A stretch of DNA of 52,866 bases from JAUVKA01 sp964465145 (lineage in GTDB: Bacteria > Bacteroidota > Bacteroidia > Bacteroidales > UBA12481), in contig CAYXJR010000023.1 of NCBI GenBank assembly GCA_964465145.1, forward strand, positions 1 through 52,866, given 5' to 3'. A model generated the notes under the pieces. That model saw only the letters and a list, made by a program, of their open reading frames with translations, was not told the DNA's origin and searched no databases. The translations under genes and the position numbers were made by a program. Of this stretch, positions 16,875 to 26,340 are shown one piece after another. Every line of letters starts with the position of its first letter. Position 1 is the first letter of the stretch.

Positions 16875-19055
16875 ATGACGCAAAATTATCATAATGATTT
16901 GGAAAGCCTGATATCTTCTTTAGGAGGAGGGATCAAAGGTGAGGAAAAAGAATGGCTTTTGAGGGCCATCATGGAGCTCCTTGATACAGTTGAGGATGAA
17001 AAAGCATTAAAGGGAATAGTAAAAGGACTAGTTCGCCCTTTTGCCATTGCCCGTATCGTACTTGAAGAACTTGGATTGGGCGCACCATCTGTCCTCGCAA
17101 CCCTATTGACCTTCCAAAATGTGATAGCTCCCCTGCCTGAGAAGGAATTATCCGGGCGATTCGGGGAATCAGTTGCTGCATTGGTTCAGGGACTTAGGAA
17201 GATCGCAGGACTGAACACTAGTAAAACCTCCATTCATACTGAGAATTTTATTTTTCTGCTGCTTGGCTTATCGGCAGATACCCGTGTCATCCTGATAAAG
17301 TTAGCCGAACGACTTCATGCCACCCGGGAAATTGAAGAGCTTGACAATTCTGCACAAAAGGAACTGGCCAGGGAAATAGCCGACCTTTATGCTCCTATTG
17401 CACACCGTTTGGGATTGTACCGGATAAAGACTCAGTTCGAGGAATTTTCTATGAAAATTCTGTATCCTGAGGAACATGGTGATATAGCAAGAAAGCTCAG
17501 TGAGACAAGGGAAGACAGGGAAAAATACATTGGCGACTTTAATAAACCCCTTATTACCAGGCTCCAAAAGGCCGGGTATGAATGTGAAGTTAAAGGAAGG
17601 TCGAAATCCATATATTCCATATGGAAGAAAATGAAAACCCAGGGAGTGGATTTTGATGAAGTATACGACCTTTTTGCTATAAGGGTCATATTAAATAACC
17701 CTGGAAATAATGAAAAAGCCGATTGCTGGCAGGTGTATAGCATAGTAACAGATGAATACCAACCCAATCCCAATAGATTAAGAGATTGGATATCAACCCC
17801 AAAGCCTAATGGATATGAGTCCCTCCATACCACGGTTATCGGCCCGGAGGGGAAGTGGGTTGAGGTTCAGATCAGGACCAAAAGGATGGATGAGATAGCC
17901 GAGGTAGGACATGCTGCACATTGGAAATATAAGGAAAGTAAGGAGGGAAGTGAATCAGATGATTGGTTGGGCCGTTTAAGGCAATCGCTGGAAACTTCAC
18001 TGGGTGCAAAACCAAATACTCCAGATTCAAAAAAAGAACTCTATTCAGATCAGATCTTTGTATTCACTCCCCAGGGAGATTTAATCAAACTTAGGTCCGG
18101 CTCGGTAATTTTGGATTTTGCCTTTGCGGTTCATACTAATGTTGGATACCATTGTACAGGAGCAAAGGTGAATGGAAAGATAGTTCCACTCCGCCATAAA
18201 TTGGTCAATGGCGACCAGGTGGAAGTGCTGACAGCAGCTCAGCAAAAGCCTACATCCGACTGGCTTAATATTGTCAAAAGTTCTAAAGCCCGGGCCAGGA
18301 TAAAAAGAGTTTTAAAAGAGGCCGTATACCAAAATGCCGAGGAAGGAAAGGATACCTTAAAAAGAAAATTTGAACAGTGGAGAGTAAAGTATGATGTGAC
18401 CACAATTCACAAACTGGTGAGTCGGTTTGGATTGAAGAATGCCTTGGAATTGTATCAGCGAGTTGCTGAAAACAAGATCGACCTGGCCGAAATGAAAAAT
18501 TATCTCAGGGATAAAGATCCAGCTGAATATCTCAGAGAGAAAACTTTAGGTGATAAATCTATTGAAAGCTTCAAGAAAACTATTCTTCAAAGTGAGGATT
18601 ACCTTATTATTGACGACTCCCTGGATAATGTGGAGTATTCCATGGCGAAATGCTGCAATCCCATTTTTGGAGATGAGGTTTTTGGATTTGTAAGGGTTGT
18701 AGGGGGAACCAGTATTCATCGGCAGGATTGCCCTAATGCTGAACAAATGATCACTCGTTATCCTTACCGGATCTTAAAGGTGCGTTGGACCGCAAAGCAT
18801 GGGGATAAGGCTCACTACACAGTTAATATACGCATTTCCGGTGTGGACGATATAGGCATTGTTAATGAGATTAGTAAGGTTATTTCCAGTGATCTAAAAG
18901 TTAATATGCAAAGCATGAACGTGTCATCGAGTGATGGCTTTTTTACTGGACTGTTGACTCTTGTCGTGCTTGATAAGAAACACCTGGATATTATTATAAG
19001 ACGTCTTCTTAAAGTGAAAGGAGTACTCTCTGCCAAGCGCTCTGATGAAATTTAA
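16875..19055 (+). CDS. relA: RelA-type (p)ppGpp synthetase with degenerate hydrolase domain
   Basis: This 726-residue long RSH protein makes the alarmone (p)ppGpp from ATP and GDP/GTP. In order it has an HD-like domain (~1-190), a synthetase (~230-370; GRSKSIYSIWKKM, FDEVYDLFAIRVI, YESLHTTV, EVQIRTKRMDEIAE), TGS (~390-450; IFVFTPQGDLIKLRSGSVILDFAFAVH), helical and zinc-finger regions (CCNPI), and a C-terminal ACT domain. The hydrolase motif is lost. Where bifunctional Rel/SpoT enzymes have the HD pair, this protein has ATLLTFQNV (Thr79, Phe80), and the earlier His is replaced in VRPFAIARI. It should therefore synthesise but not degrade the alarmone, like E. coli RelA. A separate hydrolase would be needed elsewhere. 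Tex follows after 6 bases, likely in one transcript. Confidence 0.93.
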   Translation: MTQNYHNDLESLISSLGGGIKGEEKEWLLRAIMELLDTVEDEKALKGIVKGLVRPFAIARIVLEELGLGAPSVLATLLTFQNVIAPLPEKELSGRFGESVAALVQGLRKIAGLNTSKTSIHTENFIFLLLGLSADTRVILIKLAERLHATREIEELDNSAQKELAREIADLYAPIAHRLGLYRIKTQFEEFSMKILYPEEHGDIARKLSETREDREKYIGDFNKPLITRLQKAGYECEVKGRSKSIYSIWKKMKTQGVDFDEVYDLFAIRVILNNPGNNEKADCWQVYSIVTDEYQPNPNRLRDWISTPKPNGYESLHTTVIGPEGKWVEVQIRTKRMDEIAEVGHAAHWKYKESKEGSESDDWLGRLRQSLETSLGAKPNTPDSKKELYSDQIFVFTPQGDLIKLRSGSVILDFAFAVHTNVGYHCTGAKVNGKIVPLRHKLVNGDQVEVLTAAQQKPTSDWLNIVKSSKARARIKRVLKEAVYQNAEEGKDTLKRKFEQWRVKYDVTTIHKLVSRFGLKNALELYQRVAENKIDLAEMKNYLRDKDPAEYLREKTLGDKSIESFKKTILQSEDYLIIDDSLDNVEYSMAKCCNPIFGDEVFGFVRVVGGTSIHRQDCPNAEQMITRYPYRILKVRWTAKHGDKAHYTVNIRISGVDDIGIVNEISKVISSDLKVNMQSMNVSSSDGFFTGLLTLVVLDKKHLDIIIRRLLKVKGVLSAKRSDEI

Positions 19056-19061
19056 TATTCT

Positions 19062-21197
19062 ATGAAAGCCAAACTGATCACCAGTATTGCGGGTAAGCTG
19101 GGGTTGATGGAACAACAGGTTTCCAATACCCTGGCTCTTTTTGAGGAGGGGGCAACCATTCCCTTTATCAGCCGCTATCGAAAAGAACGGACCGGCAGTC
19201 TTGACGAAATTCAAATCCTGGATATTCAAAAGGAGTTCAGTCGCTTAAGTGATTTGGAGAGTCGTCGTTCCAGTATTTTGGAAATCCTTGAAGAACAGGG
19301 GAATCTGACTCCTGAATTGCAAAAACAGCTAAGCGAAGCCAAAACTGTGGCTGAGCTTGAGGACCTTTACCTGCCTTATAAGAAGAAGAGAAAGACCAGG
19401 GGGGTTTTGGCAAGAGAGAGGGGGCTTGAACCGCTGGCAAAAATATTGATGACTCAACAGGAAATGAACCCTGAACAAAGGGCCAAACAGTTCATATCAG
19501 AAGATGTGCCAACACTGGAGAATGCTTTGCAGGGAGCCAGGGATATTATTGCCGAATGGATAAACGAGAATACCAGGGTTCGTCGTTCACTAAGGTATAT
19601 GTTCGAAAACCAATCCACAATCTCATCAAAGCTAATTAAAGGTAAGGAGGAAGAAGGCCAGAAATATCTTGATTATTTTGATTTTGATGAACCTGTTAGA
19701 AGATGTCCTTCTCATCGTTTTCTGGCCATACTGCGTGGCGAGCGAGAGGGGATTTTGCGAGTAAAAGTTCAACCAGACCCCGAGGAGGCTGTTGATTCAA
19801 TAAGCAGGTATTTTATTAAGGCGGAAAATCAAAGTTCGGATCAGGTAAGTCAAGCATTAACAGATAGTTATAAACGTCTGCTTACTCCATCTCTGGAAAA
19901 TGAAACAAGGAACATATATAAAGAAAAGGCTGATGATTCAGCAATCAATGTTTTTGCCCAAAACCTCGAACAGCTTTTGCTTATGCCTCCGCTTGGGGAG
20001 AAAAGAATTCTGGGAATTGACCCCGGTTTCAGATCGGGTTGTAAACTCGTTTGTCTGGATGCCCAGGGGCAGCTTCTTCATAATGAAACTATTTATCCTC
20101 ATCATCCTCAAAAAGAAGTAAAACAATCGGCCAGGAAGATTCAATCCATGGTTGAAACATATAAAATTGATGCACTTGCCATAGGCAACGGAACTGCCAG
20201 CCGGGAAACCGAGCAGTTCATCCGTAACAATATTCGGTTTACTAAGGATGTCCAGGTATTTGTGGTTAATGAGAGCGGAGCCTCTATCTATTCTGCCTCT
20301 GTAGTAGCCCGTGAGGAATTTCCAAGCTATGATGTTACTGTCCGGGGAACGGTATCCATTGGCCGTAGATTGATGGATCCCCTGGCCGAACTGGTTAAAA
20401 TAGATCCTAAATCCATAGGAGTCGGTCAATATCAGCATGATGTGGATCAGAAGAAACTCCAGGAAAGTTTAGTAAGAGTGGTCGAATCGGCCGTAAACAG
20501 GGTGGGGGTACATGTGAATACGGCCAGCAAACATTTATTGACCCATGTGTCAGGACTTGGCCCGCAACTCGCAGATAATCTGGTGAAATATATCAAAGAA
20601 AACGGGCCATTTACTTCCCGGAATGATTTTCTTAAGGTTGCCCGCTTGGGTAACAAAGCTTTTGAGCAGGCTGCCGGATTTTTAAGGATCACAGGAGCCT
20701 CAAATCCCTTGGATAACACTGCCGTTCACCCAGAGAGTTATCCGGTAGTTGAGAAAATGGCCAGGGACCTTGGGGTCGGTTTAGGGGATCTGGTGACAAA
20801 ACCGGAGTTACACCAGCAAATCAATCTACAAAATTATATTAGTGGCAAAGTGGGACTCCCAACCCTAAAAGATATTATTTCAGAATTGGAGAAACCCGGG
20901 CGTGACCCGAGAGGGAAAATCAAAATATTTGAGTTCGATCCAAAAATACGAACTATTGAAGATCTTCGTGAAGGAATCATTTTGCCAGGCATTGTAAGCA
21001 ATATAACCAATTTTGGTGCTTTTGTGGATATCGGGATCAAGCAGGACGGATTGATACACATCAGCCAGATGGGAGAAAAGTATATAAAACACCCTGGAGA
21101 GGTGCTCAGCCTGAACCAGCAATTAATGGTAAAGGTTATTAGTATAGATATTCCAAGGAAAAGGATTCAGCTAAGCCTTAAGGGTATGGAGAATTAA
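19062..21197 (+). CDS. tex: Tex family transcription accessory / RNA-binding protein
   Basis: This 711-residue cytoplasmic nucleic-acid-binding protein is related to eukaryotic Spt6 and is implicated in transcription. Domains in order are the helical Tex N-domain (~1-200, with 'TIPFISRYRKERTGSLDE'), a YqgF/RNase H-like domain (~320-440, starting RILGIDPGFRSGCKLV), helix-hairpin-helix repeats (~485-560), and a C-terminal S1 domain (~635-705, GIVSNITNFGAFVDIGIKQDGLIHIS). Length is normal for Tex. It starts 6 bases after relA and is followed by a perfect 30-bp palindrome shared with the 3' end of the convergent HAD gene. Confidence 0.96.
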   Translation: MKAKLITSIAGKLGLMEQQVSNTLALFEEGATIPFISRYRKERTGSLDEIQILDIQKEFSRLSDLESRRSSILEILEEQGNLTPELQKQLSEAKTVAELEDLYLPYKKKRKTRGVLARERGLEPLAKILMTQQEMNPEQRAKQFISEDVPTLENALQGARDIIAEWINENTRVRRSLRYMFENQSTISSKLIKGKEEEGQKYLDYFDFDEPVRRCPSHRFLAILRGEREGILRVKVQPDPEEAVDSISRYFIKAENQSSDQVSQALTDSYKRLLTPSLENETRNIYKEKADDSAINVFAQNLEQLLLMPPLGEKRILGIDPGFRSGCKLVCLDAQGQLLHNETIYPHHPQKEVKQSARKIQSMVETYKIDALAIGNGTASRETEQFIRNNIRFTKDVQVFVVNESGASIYSASVVAREEFPSYDVTVRGTVSIGRRLMDPLAELVKIDPKSIGVGQYQHDVDQKKLQESLVRVVESAVNRVGVHVNTASKHLLTHVSGLGPQLADNLVKYIKENGPFTSRNDFLKVARLGNKAFEQAAGFLRITGASNPLDNTAVHPESYPVVEKMARDLGVGLGDLVTKPELHQQINLQNYISGKVGLPTLKDIISELEKPGRDPRGKIKIFEFDPKIRTIEDLREGIILPGIVSNITNFGAFVDIGIKQDGLIHISQMGEKYIKHPGEVLSLNQQLMVKVISIDIPRKRIQLSLKGMEN

Positions 21198-21202
21198 TGA
21201 TT

Positions 21203-21232
21203 TGTAGAGACAGATGATCATCTGTCTCTACA
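21203..21232. repeat. Perfect 30-bp palindrome between tex and the HAD gene
   Basis: The half-site TGTAGAGACAGATGA (21203-21217) is followed directly by its exact reverse complement. It begins 5 bases after the tex stop and includes the HAD stop codon (21228-21230). There is no T-run, but a 15-bp stem could act as a bidirectional transcription barrier. It resembles the palindrome at 769-789. Confidence 0.9.
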
Positions 21233-21860
21233 GGTCGATTAACTCATGCAGGTTGGAGATTATTCTGCACCCACACCACTTCAGCCGGTATGCCGGGAAA
21301 TGGCCCTGATCATAAAGAATAACAGATATACCAAGCTCGTGAGCCACTTCCTGATCATGACAGGTATCTCCGACCATCAAAATCTCACTGGGTGATATCC
21401 CTATCTTTTTGAGTAATTCTTTGCCAAGTTCAAGCTTGCTTGCTGCATAATGGTTGTTCAGGCCAGTTACCTGCTGGAAATAATCCCTTAAGCCAAAATG
21501 ATTAACCATATCGTTTAATACACCAGCTTCACTGGCTGATAAAAGCGACTGGGAGATGCCCAGTTTACTGAAATGATGTAAAACCTCCATGGCCCCATCC
21601 TGCAACTGACATTCCTTTCTTTTTTTCTCATACAAATCGATGAACTGAAGGGCAGGGATTTTGAAATCCTCTCTGGAAAAATCAAAGCCTGCCCGCACAT
21701 AATAGTCCCGGACTGGGAAATCAAAAAGATCCAGATATTCCTGATCGCTAAGCGCCTTATTTCCCCTAATGGTTAATAAAATATTTATTGATTCAAGGCA
21801 TAACCATCTGTCGTTTAAAAGAGTACCGTTCCAGTCCCAGATGATATGCTTGTATTTCAT
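21228..21860 (-). CDS. HAD family hydrolase, phosphoglycolate phosphatase-like
   Basis: 210 residues from the ATG at 21858-21860. The longer open frame to 21971 would overlap mutS2 and carries no family sequence. Motif I is IIWDWNGTLLND, with the nucleophile Asp and an Asn at the second position, a variant seen in many HAD phosphatases. Motif II is SLLSAS. Motif III/IV is MVGDTCHDQEVAHELG, with a Lys in the preceding ASKLELGKELL. An alpha-helical cap lies between motifs I and II. This pattern is that of subclass I Gph-like phosphatases acting on small phosphorylated metabolites. The exact substrate is not visible. It is divergent from mutS2 and converges on tex. Confidence 0.88.
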   Translation of the reverse strand: MKYKHIIWDWNGTLLNDRWLCLESINILLTIRGNKALSDQEYLDLFDFPVRDYYVRAGFDFSREDFKIPALQFIDLYEKKRKECQLQDGAMEVLHHFSKLGISQSLLSASEAGVLNDMVNHFGLRDYFQQVTGLNNHYAASKLELGKELLKKIGISPSEILMVGDTCHDQEVAHELGISVILYDQGHFPAYRLKWCGCRIISNLHELIDL

Positions 21861-21953
21861 TTTCAATTTTAAGTTTTGAAGATAGCAATATTTGATTGGA
21901 TGGCATTCTGCATGGGCTTTTGTATTTTTACACACCAAGAAAAGGATTATACT

Positions 21954-24440
21954 TTGATATATCCATACCATTTTGAATCAAAAATCGGCTTCGACCAGGT
22001 CAGGGACCGGGTAAAGAACTATTGTGAGACCACAATGGGACGTGACCTGGTGGATAAGATTTGCATGCTTACGGATAAGCCTGCAATAGAAATCCTACTG
22101 GCTGAGGTAGATGAATTTATCCAAATTATTGAAAGTGAGAAGTCATTTAGCCTGGAGGCAGGTGATAATATAAGCAAAGCCGTGGCCCGGGGCCGGATTG
22201 ATGGAAGCTTTCTGGAAATTCAGGATTTCCTTGTTATCCGAAAAAACCTGAAGACCATCAAACTATTACAAGTATTTTTCTCGAAAACAAAGCCGGAATT
22301 ATATCAAAATCTAAAATCCCAATTAAAAGATATTACCGTTTATCCCTTTATTCAAGACAGGCTGGATGCCATCTTTAATAAGCAGGGATTAATGAAGGAT
22401 AATGCCTCACCGGAATTGAGTCATATCAGGAGGTCCATAAACCAGAAGCAGTCGGGGATCAGCCGGCGGATGGATAAGATTATGGATATGGTACGTAAGG
22501 AAGGCTGGGTAGATCAGGATGTTGGAGCCGCTATGCGTGATGGACGGTTGGTAATCCCAATGCCTGTAACGCACAAAAGAAAAATTTCAGGCCTGATCCA
22601 TGATGAATCAGGATCGGGTAAAACGGCTTTTATTGAACCCGTAGAATTGGTTGAGGTAAATAATGAGATTCGGGAGCTCCAACTAGCTGAGAACCGTGAG
22701 ATAGTCCGGATTCTGATTGAGTTGACGGCTGCTTTGCGGCCTTATTTTGATGAGATCCTGATCTGGAGTGAAAAATTGGGGTATTTTGATTTCATCAGGG
22801 CCAAATCCAAGATCTGCCGCGGCTGGAACGGAAAAAAGATTAATATACTCGATCAGCCGGAAATTGATTGGAAAAATGCCAGGCACCCTCTGCTGAGCCT
22901 GACATACCCAACGATGGGTAAAATAGTGGTACCCCAGGATATTCGAGTACATCAGGAGGAAAGGATTCTTTTGATATCCGGTCCTAATGCAGGAGGAAAA
23001 TCAGTGGCTCTCAAAACTACCGGATTGGTGCAGTACCTTATTCAAACCGGGTTCCTTCCTCCGTTAGATGAATCATCTGTTTCTGGTATCTTCAATAGTA
23101 TTTTCATTGATATTGGGGATGATCAATCATTTGAAAATGACCTGAGTACATATAGCTCCCATCTATTCAATATGAAATTCTTCCTGCATCATGCAGATGG
23201 AGAGTCCCTGATCCTGATTGATGAGTTTGGTACGGGTACCGAGCCTCAGCTCGGTGCAGCCATCGCAGAATCCATCCTTGCCGGCCTCCTGGAAACAAAA
23301 ACCTTTGGAGTTATTACAACTCACTATACCAACCTCAAACACTTTGCGGCCTCAAATGGAGGTATTGTAAATGCAGCCATGTTGTACGATAATCACCGCA
23401 TGCAGCCCCTTTTTAAGCTTGACCTGGGTAAGCCAGGCAGCTCTTTTGCCTTTGAAATAGCCCGCAGTATCGGCCTGCCGGAATCAATCCTTAAACTTGC
23501 TGAATCGAAAATAGGGGAGGATCATGTGAAGTTTGATAAACATCTTAGGGAGATTTCACGCGACAAAAGATACTGGGAAGAAAAGAGGAAAAAGATCAGG
23601 AAAGCTGAGAAGAGGCTTGATGGCCTGCTGGAAGAGTATGAATCAAGGATTTCCCAACTCGACAAGGAAAAAAAGAAAGTAGCCAAAGAAACCAGGGCCC
23701 AGGCTGAGCAATTACTTGGGTCAATAAATCAGAAGATTGAAAAAACTATTCAACAAATCCGGGTAGAGCAGGCTGAAAAGGAGTGTACGAGGGAGCTGAG
23801 GAAGAAAACGGAAGAATTCAAGACGGAGATTAATGGTCAGCTGGCTAAAAGTGAGCATGATACTGACGACAAGCTCAAATCCATCAAGGAGGAGCACCGT
23901 AGGATTAGGAGTCGAATGAGGGATGTTGATCCTAAACCTGTTGAAAAGGATTTCATTCCCAATCAGGTTAGCCTTTACCCGGGCACAAAAATTCGTTTGA
24001 TCGACAAGGAATTGTTTGGGGAAATCCTTGAGATTAAATCAAACAGTATACTTGTCGCATTTGGCCAGATGATTACCACTGTCAAGGTAGAACAGATGGA
24101 GGTGATCAGTGAGCAGGAATATATTAACCATGTTGGAACCAGTAGCTCTTCTACCAGTTTTTCCGGGATTGATATGCAGCATCGCAGGTTGTCTTTTAGC
24201 AGCAGTCTCGACCTACGCGGTGTGCGTGGTGAAGAGGCAATGCATAAACTGCAGGCCTTTATCGATGAGGCCATAATGCTGGGGGTTAGCAACTTAAGGG
24301 TCCTTCATGGCAAAGGCAATGGCATCCTCCGGCAAATGACCAGGGATTACCTCTCAACCGTTGATGTTGTTGGCAAATATAAAGACGAAGATATCAGGCT
24401 TGGCGGATCCGGGATTACTGTTGTAACGATGGATTTTTAA
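21954..24440 (+). CDS. mutS2: Endonuclease MutS2
   Basis: 828 residues if translation begins at the TTG at 21954, giving LIYPYHFESKIGFDQVRDRV, the usual MutS2 beginning. AAGAAAAGG lies just upstream. The frame is open to an ATG at 21876, but those 26 extra residues do not look like MutS2. The domain order is MutS core, ATPase with Walker A GPNAGGKS (343-350) and Walker B (LILIDEFGTGTEP), a long coiled coil (~515-680), and a C-terminal Smr nuclease domain (~752-828, LDLRGVRGEEAM, LRVLHGKGNGILR). MutS2 suppresses homologous recombination and in some bacteria rescues collided ribosomes. It is followed by an octamer repeat. Confidence 0.95.
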   Translation: MIYPYHFESKIGFDQVRDRVKNYCETTMGRDLVDKICMLTDKPAIEILLAEVDEFIQIIESEKSFSLEAGDNISKAVARGRIDGSFLEIQDFLVIRKNLKTIKLLQVFFSKTKPELYQNLKSQLKDITVYPFIQDRLDAIFNKQGLMKDNASPELSHIRRSINQKQSGISRRMDKIMDMVRKEGWVDQDVGAAMRDGRLVIPMPVTHKRKISGLIHDESGSGKTAFIEPVELVEVNNEIRELQLAENREIVRILIELTAALRPYFDEILIWSEKLGYFDFIRAKSKICRGWNGKKINILDQPEIDWKNARHPLLSLTYPTMGKIVVPQDIRVHQEERILLISGPNAGGKSVALKTTGLVQYLIQTGFLPPLDESSVSGIFNSIFIDIGDDQSFENDLSTYSSHLFNMKFFLHHADGESLILIDEFGTGTEPQLGAAIAESILAGLLETKTFGVITTHYTNLKHFAASNGGIVNAAMLYDNHRMQPLFKLDLGKPGSSFAFEIARSIGLPESILKLAESKIGEDHVKFDKHLREISRDKRYWEEKRKKIRKAEKRLDGLLEEYESRISQLDKEKKKVAKETRAQAEQLLGSINQKIEKTIQQIRVEQAEKECTRELRKKTEEFKTEINGQLAKSEHDTDDKLKSIKEEHRRIRSRMRDVDPKPVEKDFIPNQVSLYPGTKIRLIDKELFGEILEIKSNSILVAFGQMITTVKVEQMEVISEQEYINHVGTSSSSTSFSGIDMQHRRLSFSSSLDLRGVRGEEAMHKLQAFIDEAIMLGVSNLRVLHGKGNGILRQMTRDYLSTVDVVGKYKDEDIRLGGSGITVVTMDF

Positions 24441-24450
24441 CCCGGGGTTC

Positions 24451-24474
24451 GGAGACTAGGAGACTAGTAGACTA
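24451..24474. repeat. Octamer tandem repeat GGAGACTA, three copies
   Basis: GGAGACTA, GGAGACTA, GTAGACTA and the partial unit GTAATC lie 10 bases after the mutS2 stop. Seen directly. Confidence 0.8.
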
Positions 24475-24565
24475 GTAATCCCCCAATCCCCTTTCCCCAT
24501 TTTATTTGTATCATACCTGAAAATATTCCATTTTTACTCCTTGATTTTTCAAAAATTGACTTTAG

Positions 24566-26287
24566 ATGCAAAAGCTTAATGATTTTCTCCTGAACATTGA
24601 TGGCTTTATCGGTGGTTCTCAATGGTTTGTGTTCCTTCTCCTTGGAGTGGGCCTCTTTTTCACCATTTACTTGAAATTTCCCCAGTTCAGATATATGAAA
24701 CATGCTGTCAAGGTGGTAAAGGGGAAGTTTGACCGCAAGAGTGATAAGGGGGATACATCGCATTTCCAGGCTTTGACAACTGCTTTATCCGGTACCGTTG
24801 GAACGGGAAACATTGCTGGTGTGGCTTTTGCCATTCACCTGGGCGGCCCGGGGGCACTGTTCTGGATGCTGATGACAGCCCTTGTGGGTATGTGTACCAA
24901 GTTTGTGGAGGTTACACTTTCGCATAAATACCGTGATTTTACAGAGTCTGGTCAGGTTTCAGGTGGTCCGATGTATTATATGAAGAAACGACTTAATATT
25001 AAGATTAAGGGAAAAATTATTAAGACAGGGAAATATCTCGGGATATTTTTTGCCGTGGCTACCGTCCTATCGTCCTTCGGTACCGGGAACCTGCCCCAGA
25101 TAAATAGCATATCTAACTCAGTAGCAGCAACTTTTGGGATTAAACAAATAATAACAGGAGGTGTTTTAGCAGTTCTTCTGGCCTTTGTTATCATTGGAGG
25201 AATTAAAAGAATAGCCAAGGTTACAGAAAGACTTGTACCTGCAATGGCACTGATTTATTTCCTTGGGGCAATTATGGTCATCGGGTTCAATATTGAGAAC
25301 CTTGTCCCCAGCTTCGTTTCCATTTTCAAGGATGTTTTTACCGGAACGGCGGCAATGGGTGGATTTATGGGTGCGGGTTTTTTATTTGCATTTAACAGGG
25401 GGGTAAACCGGGGACTCTTCTCTAATGAGGCAGGCCAGGGTTCTGCTCCTATAGCCCACGCTGCAGCAAGAACTAAAGAGCCGGTTTCCGAAGGGCTGGT
25501 GGCAATACTTGAGCCTTTCATCGATACAATTATAATCTGCTCACTTACCGGATTGGTTATCTTATCTTCAGGAGTGTGGAGTGAAAAATTCCCCAATACC
25601 TTCCAGATGACTGATGTTCAGGTACTCGCCCAGCAGTACGATGAGAATAATGAAATGGATGTTGAATATATTTCAGCAGCACTGAACAGAAGAGATTCCG
25701 TTCAGTTATTTACGGGAGAGCTGCAAATCTCTGAAGGGAAATTGCAGAGCCTTGTTACTATACTTCATGCGAGGTCCTTTGCAGAAGATATGGCATTTTC
25801 ACTCGATGGTAAAGCCTATACGGGAACCATCAATGTTGACGGCGGGGCCATTACCAGCGATAATCCAAAAGTTGAAATATCTGGTGTTTCTCTCCTGCAC
25901 AGCGCACCGCTTACAACAGAGGCCTTCAAAAGGTCGTGGCTTGGTGAATGGGGTAAATACATTGTTAGTATCGGCCTGCTTCTGTTCGCCTTTTCAACTG
26001 CAATCTCATGGTCATATTATGGTGATCGTGCTATGACCTTTCTCGTTGGCTCAAAATCTGTATTTTATTACCGGATAGTTTATGTGATCGGTTTCTTTTT
26101 GGCTTCATTCACCGACACAACAATTATCTGGACCTTATCAGGGATAACTATAGCATTCATGACAATTCCCAACCTAATAGGGATCTTTAGCCTGAGGAAA
26201 GAGGTTAAAACCACCATTGCTGATTACTGGAAGAATTTCTCAGCTGATCATCCTGATGTGAAAATTCCTGAGAAGATTAAGAATTGA
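24566..26287 (+). CDS. Sodium:alanine/glycine symporter family (AGCS) protein with a large loop insertion
   Basis: This is an inner-membrane sodium-coupled amino-acid carrier. The family signature is clear: ALSGTVGTGNIAGVAFAIHLGGPGALFWM, then KFVEVTLSHKYRD, GGPMYYMKK, FNRGVNRGLFSNEAGQGSAPIAHAAA, and near the end LLLFAFSTAISWSYYGDRAM. The 573 residues exceed the usual 450-490. The excess is one soluble block of roughly 100-120 residues (~336-458) between two membrane helices, after LSSGVW and before LTTEAFKRSWLGEWGKYIV. Other family members I recall have a loop of about 15 residues there. The insertion is polar and beta-like (SLDGKAYTGTINVDGGAITSDNP). Substrate is alanine or glycine by family; the insertion may change regulation. 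No operon partner is obvious. Confidence 0.92.
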   Translation: MQKLNDFLLNIDGFIGGSQWFVFLLLGVGLFFTIYLKFPQFRYMKHAVKVVKGKFDRKSDKGDTSHFQALTTALSGTVGTGNIAGVAFAIHLGGPGALFWMLMTALVGMCTKFVEVTLSHKYRDFTESGQVSGGPMYYMKKRLNIKIKGKIIKTGKYLGIFFAVATVLSSFGTGNLPQINSISNSVAATFGIKQIITGGVLAVLLAFVIIGGIKRIAKVTERLVPAMALIYFLGAIMVIGFNIENLVPSFVSIFKDVFTGTAAMGGFMGAGFLFAFNRGVNRGLFSNEAGQGSAPIAHAAARTKEPVSEGLVAILEPFIDTIIICSLTGLVILSSGVWSEKFPNTFQMTDVQVLAQQYDENNEMDVEYISAALNRRDSVQLFTGELQISEGKLQSLVTILHARSFAEDMAFSLDGKAYTGTINVDGGAITSDNPKVEISGVSLLHSAPLTTEAFKRSWLGEWGKYIVSIGLLLFAFSTAISWSYYGDRAMTFLVGSKSVFYYRIVYVIGFFLASFTDTTIIWTLSGITIAFMTIPNLIGIFSLRKEVKTTIADYWKNFSADHPDVKIPEKIKN

Positions 26288-26340
26288 GAATTATAATTCC
26301 TGAAATTTACTTCTTTACTGGATCTTAAAACATATTGAAA

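Noticed and set aside
19938..20438. 166-codon open frame on the minus strand inside tex
   Set aside because: It lies fully antisense to a strongly conserved gene, has no family motif or plausible start signal, and follows from the codon use of tex.
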